A stretch of 64,000 bases of DNA from positions 1 to 64,000 of the forward strand of contig MPUH01000293.1 in assembly GCA_001970955.1 (NCBI GenBank), given 5' to 3'. The translations under genes and the position numbers were made by a program. Under the pieces are notes generated by a model. It was not told the origin of the DNA and did not search any database. It saw nothing but the letters and a program-made list of their open reading frames with translations. Below, in pieces: positions 59,885-64,000 of the stretch (its first letter is position 1; the number at the start of each line of letters is the position of its first letter). This stretch comes from Stentor coeruleus. Lineage: Eukaryota; Ciliophora; Heterotrichea; Heterotrichida; Stentoridae.

Positions 59885-62800
59885 CTAATAACTACCAATA
59901 CTAATAATTGAATCATCAGTAAATCTCTCCGTATCACTCACAACAACTCTTAACCTACGCCTAAAAATAAGTTTATAAATCACTTTTACCGTAACTATCA
60001 AAATCACCAAAATCCCAATAGAAATTATAGGAAAAATCCAAATAGGTGTATCAATCTCATCATTCCTAGACTTTTTATATTCTAAAATCTTAAGATTATA
60101 ATAATCAGTTGTCACATTATTATTTTCATTAAACCCTATAATTTTAAATGTAAAATTCGTATAAGTCCACTTTTCCTTTAATTTTTTATATTCAAACTCA
60201 GTCATAATTGGAACCTGTAATTCATAATTATTTATATAATAATACTTAACAATTGACATATTATAAACAAAAGCAAAGCTTGTTTCATTAATAAACACAG
60301 CAGATATTGGGCAAAATGACATACAAATATCTTCTCTATTAGAATATTCTATATCCTTAATAAGAAAACTTAAAGCAGTATTTTCAAGACTGACAAGTCT
60401 TAAATAAAATCCTTGTCTATCATAAAGAACAGAATATATAAGAAACTGAGGCCAATAATAATTGCTTAAAGATATAAATGATGGAATTGTTGAAATACTG
60501 ATATTATTAGCAAAAGGATATCGATTATTAGAAAACACTGGTATACTGTTATAAAGAGCATAAGTTGTAAGTACTCCTGATCTAGAGACTGTATATATCA
60601 TTTTATATGAAACTCCTACTGTATATATAGGATCATTATCTAAAGGTATTGAATAAAAAACTCTAGTTTTACCATTTTCATAAAACAATATTAGCACACC
60701 ATTCCATTTATCAGCAACAACAATATGCATATATTTACGATAATATCCATCTAATGAGTATACAAAAAATGAATTCAAACCTAATGAAAACATGTCTATA
60801 ATTTCATGACCTGCTAAACTTAAAGTATTATTATGCCAAATAAATTCAGCTCTATAAATACGATTGTTTTTATATATAGGATCTTTATTATCAATGACAT
60901 ATTCTACTAATAAAATTGCTATTTTTGAACCATTATCAGATACAGCTTTTAATTGTGAAGGTTGGAATGGGACTTGAAATGCTTCGTAAAATACTAATTC
61001 AAAGTTAGAGTTTATTTGAATAAGAATGATAAAGTAAATATTTGAGTTTTCAGATAAACCTAATATAGATCGCCAATAATAGGAAAAGTTGTAGGACCAT
61101 AAGCACATTGCTGAGATAAGAAAGTTGTTGTGTTTTGTTGAAATGTATTGAAATGATGTGCAAATCAATTTATCCTGATATTCTGATAAAGATATATTCC
61201 CAACAACATTCATCTCTTGTGTTAAGTTGTGATAATCTGATGAATTTAAGAAAATTAAATTAGAGTGAATGTCGTATATGGCAATATACGGAGTATTAGC
61301 AATATAAGTAATCGAACCTATTTCATTTAAACTTGTATACTGGTTCATCTGGAAAACATTTGGTAGGACTTTTAAAGGATCATTTTCTGATTGTTCAGGA
61401 TTTATTACCTGATTGTTAATATCCATTTTATAAGTTAGATTATTCCCTGTAAATCCCCCTAAAATACTAGTTAAATCCACTCCAGTATCATAATAAACAG
61501 AAATATCAGTCATATTATTAGAAGGTTTTGCATAATGAATAACTTGCCCAAATATCAAAAGTTCAAATGTCGCATACAATGGAACTAAATGTATTTGATT
61601 CCAAGCATTAAAAGTAACATTATATAAAAAACTATAATCATCAACATTATCTGGGTCTTCTATACTAAATTCTAAAACAAAAGGTATCTCACAAGGCTTA
61701 TTCATATTCTGTTGAGGACATAAAGACGAATAAGTTGTTAAAAAATACCCAGTTTCATTACTACAAATAATCCCAGTAATAGAAGAATCGCCACTAAACC
61801 ATGAACTTGAATAATAACAATTATTTGAGATTTGAATGTTTAGATAAACCATATTGAAAACTATTTCCAATCCATCAACAATCATTAATTCATTATGAAA
61901 TGTAGAAATATACACGAAATTCTCAAGTAAAAAAACTCGATCAATTATATCGTTTAAATCAATATTTGTTTCATTGTCTATTTTAGAAGAATAAATTGTC
62001 ATACTTGCATTATTAAATGTATAAATACATAAAGATGTAACATAAATTCTATATGCTGGGCTTATAAGATAATATGATAAACTGTTAGCGTATATTGGGT
62101 TATTAAGTGTTTTAAATAATGATAGGATAAATAAGTTTATATAGTCACTGATTATGTAAATATTACAATCATTTTCTGAAGGGATATTAAGTGAAGTAAG
62201 GCTTGTTATGTTTAGTTTAAAGTAATTGAAAGTAGATAAAGATAATATGAAATCACAGTTAGTATTGTTACAAGTGTAGAATGAGAGAGTATTGCTACCA
62301 CCGCAGATTAGGTAATTTATACAGAAGGTTAACATGTTACATTGATCTTTGATAAGGATTTCATGTGTTGAAATAGGAGAGTTTATAGAGAGATGATTTT
62401 TATGTTTTGAATATAAGACGTAGACTAGGTTGTTATAAATTTCAACTGATATTATATCTTTTATTGGGACATTTCTGATTAGTGTTTCAAAGTCTGTCTC
62501 AAAAAAATCAATACCTTCATCATATTGCATTAAAACATAATTCACTGCTGGGATAATTTGAATATACAATTTCCTTATTTTTACAGACTCACCGGGGGAA
62601 AACTTTTCATAATCACTAACACTCAAATGATAAACATCTGAATGCATTTCATTATCAGCTTCAAATGACATATTCCACCCGGAAAAATACTCATAAATAT
62701 AAAACGGAATTTTCACTTTAAGTCCTTCAAAAATCACTTGAATATTTATAACATTATTTGCATTGCATATATTCCCAGTACAAAGTTGAATTCTATATAA

Positions 62801-64000
62801 ATCATCTGTTTCAGTTATACTCATATTATTATAACAATGTTCATTAAAATCATTATTGGCTTTTATATAATAAGTCATACTAGGGATATTTTCTTTTATA
62901 ATAAACATAGGCTGATCAATTATAATATCATACGCTTTTATACCATCTGGATCACTACGTATATAAGCAAAACTCCCATAATAATTTATAACAGTCCATT
63001 TTGCATTTGAAGTATAATTTTCAACATTATCTTCAAGGTTAATTATATATGAATAATCTTTAGTAGTCTCTCTATCCAACACAATCATAAGTTCATTACT
63101 TTCAAGGTATATAAAATAATTATTTTCAACAAAAACAGCATCAATAACTGTAGCATTTGTTTCCAAACTTGAAATTCCTGGAATTGAAAACATTACTAAA
63201 CGGGCATAAAAATCTAAGACAATAAGTCCTTCTGTTGTCCCTACAATAATAACTAAAGGAACTCCTATAATATTGCTGAAATATGAATTAGATATTAAAG
63301 ACATGCTATAAAAAGTACCATACTGTTTTATTAATATATGAGGCCAATTTTCTTGAAACACGCCATTAGTTAAATTATAATACAAAATCCCATAATTCAA
63401 GCATAAAACAATTATAGTCATATTTTCAGGAGAATTAGCTGCAAGTGCTACTCTAAATGGATAAAACTGGCTTTCTAAATCAACAATATAATTATTATTC
63501 AATGATTTTATCATATTAGGCTTATAAGGGTTTGAAAAATTGTATATAAAAAGCGCTTGAGTACTATAACTATAATTATATTCAGCTATAAAAGGAATAA
63601 TATATGTTCCACTAACTGAACATGTACTAAGACTTTTAGCATAATATAAATCCCACATATCAAGTTTTTGAGGTTCAGGGAATATTGTATCAGAACAATT
63701 ATATGAGGTAAAATTAGCTATAAAAATATAATTTTTATCAGAACGGCCTTGTATTAAAATATAAGTTTCTTGTAAGTATTGCCATAGAACAACTTGATTG
63801 ATTGACACATTTAGATTATATGATGAGATTATTTCTAATTCTTTGTTTATTGGATGAATATTGTAAATATAAAGGTCTAGACCTATAAAATCGATAAGGT
63901 AATTACAGGATAAGTCATTCCAAGTTATATAAGAATAATGAGTATTATGCCAGGTTTTATTTATATTATCATAAGGTAGTGAATTTATATAATGAAAGGA
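59885..64000 (-). CDS. large type I membrane protein, 5' end beyond the window
   Basis: The frame is open from the right edge (64000) to the TAG at 59885, giving at least 1,371 residues; its start is not in the window. The GTG at 63808 is not a start, since 64 upstream codons in frame are coding-like. Almost all of the protein is a Tyr/Asn/Ile/Ser-rich, beta-type ectodomain with many N-x-S/T sites and paired Cys, possibly propeller-like repeats (IIVGTTEGLIVLDFYARL). One membrane helix lies near the C-terminus (IFPIISIGILVILIVTVKVI), followed by a short basic tail (RRRLRV) and a Ser/Asp-rich end. It is a surface or vacuolar receptor-like protein; family not recognised. Confidence 0.85.
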   Translation of the reverse strand, partial: SFHYINSLPYDNINKTWHNTHYSYITWNDLSCNYLIDFIGLDLYIYNIHPINKELEIISSYNLNVSINQVVLWQYLQETYILIQGRSDKNYIFIANFTSYNCSDTIFPEPQKLDMWDLYYAKSLSTCSVSGTYIIPFIAEYNYSYSTQALFIYNFSNPYKPNMIKSLNNNYIVDLESQFYPFRVALAANSPENMTIIVLCLNYGILYYNLTNGVFQENWPHILIKQYGTFYSMSLISNSYFSNIIGVPLVIIVGTTEGLIVLDFYARLVMFSIPGISSLETNATVIDAVFVENNYFIYLESNELMIVLDRETTKDYSYIINLEDNVENYTSNAKWTVINYYGSFAYIRSDPDGIKAYDIIIDQPMFIIKENIPSMTYYIKANNDFNEHCYNNMSITETDDLYRIQLCTGNICNANNVINIQVIFEGLKVKIPFYIYEYFSGWNMSFEADNEMHSDVYHLSVSDYEKFSPGESVKIRKLYIQIIPAVNYVLMQYDEGIDFFETDFETLIRNVPIKDIISVEIYNNLVYVLYSKHKNHLSINSPISTHEILIKDQCNMLTFCINYLICGGSNTLSFYTCNNTNCDFILSLSTFNYFKLNITSLTSLNIPSENDCNIYIISDYINLFILSLFKTLNNPIYANSLSYYLISPAYRIYVTSLCIYTFNNASMTIYSSKIDNETNIDLNDIIDRVFLLENFVYISTFHNELMIVDGLEIVFNMVYLNIQISNNCYYSSSWFSGDSSITGIICSNETGYFLTTYSSLCPQQNMNKPCEIPFVLEFSIEDPDNVDDYSFLYNVTFNAWNQIHLVPLYATFELLIFGQVIHYAKPSNNMTDISVYYDTGVDLTSILGGFTGNNLTYKMDINNQVINPEQSENDPLKVLPNVFQMNQYTSLNEIGSITYIANTPYIAIYDIHSNLIFLNSSDYHNLTQEMNVVGNISLSEYQDKLICTSFQYISTKHNNFLISAMCLWSYNFSYYWRSILGLSENSNIYFIILIQINSNFELVFYEAFQVPFQPSQLKAVSDNGSKIAILLVEYVIDNKDPIYKNNRIYRAEFIWHNNTLSLAGHEIIDMFSLGLNSFFVYSLDGYYRKYMHIVVADKWNGVLILFYENGKTRVFYSIPLDNDPIYTVGVSYKMIYTVSRSGVLTTYALYNSIPVFSNNRYPFANNISISTIPSFISLSNYYWPQFLIYSVLYDRQGFYLRLVSLENTALSFLIKDIEYSNREDICMSFCPISAVFINETSFAFVYNMSIVKYYYINNYELQVPIMTEFEYKKLKEKWTYTNFTFKIIGFNENNNVTTDYYNLKILEYKKSRNDEIDTPIWIFPIISIGILVILIVTVKVIYKLIFRRRLRVVVSDTERFTDDSIISIGSY

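Noticed and set aside
63806-63808. GTG as start of the last gene
   Set aside because: The frame is open and coding-like up to the right edge; the true start lies outside the window.
1-64000. Blepharisma- or Condylostoma-like code
   Set aside because: TGA never appears as a sense codon in long ORFs with many Trp residues, and TAA/TAG act as normal stops.

Overview
This window reads as macronuclear DNA of a heterotrich ciliate, most likely Stentor or a close relative. The evidence is AT-rich spacers, densely packed genes with long uninterrupted ORFs, and four spliceosomal introns of exactly 15 nt, each joining two frames into one sensible protein. All 31 stop codons I could place are TAA or TAG; none is TGA. 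TGA is not read as Trp either: long ORFs with many Trp residues use only TGG. That fits Stentor (standard code) better than Blepharisma or Condylostoma. No mobile elements, viral fossils, CRISPR arrays or telomeric arrays were seen.

Layout. 0-10 kb: a secreted acidic repeat protein (-), an RCC1-repeat protein (+, split only by two assembly joins), a polo-like kinase (-) and a disordered protein (+). 11-20 kb: a 2,099-residue macroglobulin-like protein (-), a small membrane protein (-), a tRNA-like Pol III element (-) and an SK-type potassium channel with a 15-nt intron (-). 20-30 kb: an ELMO-like protein (+), a CAP-domain/centrin fusion (-), two small membrane proteins 6 nt apart (+), a casein kinase 1 ending in a CaaX box (+), a FIGNL1-type AAA ATPase (-), tRNA-Leu(CAA) (+), a small unknown (+) and WDR82/Swd2 (+). 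30-43 kb: a voltage-sensor/class III cyclase fusion (-), a candidate structured RNA, a small unknown plus a pseudokinase-ANTH-TKL kinase (-), a charged unknown (+), a second ELMO-like paralogue (+) and a UBC-like/PH-like protein (-). 43-64 kb: a coiled-coil protein with a 15-nt intron followed 13 nt later by a tail-anchored protein (+), an EF-hand protein (-), a protein with a domain known from phages and large DNA viruses (+), a coiled-coil protein with a 15-nt intron (+), a divergent histone H3 (-), a ferlin with a 15-nt intron (+), a secreted thioredoxin-fold protein (-), a duplicated EF-hand protein (+) and a large type I membrane protein running off the right edge (-).

Functionally the set is rich in calcium and signalling parts: ferlin, SK channel, EF-hand proteins, CAP-centrin, kinases and a voltage-sensing cyclase. 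This suits an excitable, contractile ciliate, but the genes are not an operon and shared regulation is not shown.

Three genome-level patterns stand out. (1) Spacers are G-rich/C-poor on their left half and C-rich/G-poor on their right half of the plus strand, so genes of either orientation have C-rich 5' flanks and G-rich 3' flanks on their coding strand. (2) Some neighbours are extremely close: 4 nt between convergent stops, 6 and 13 nt between tandem genes. (3) Each of the five single-N positions is flanked by a direct duplication, the mark of overlapping contigs joined without merging.
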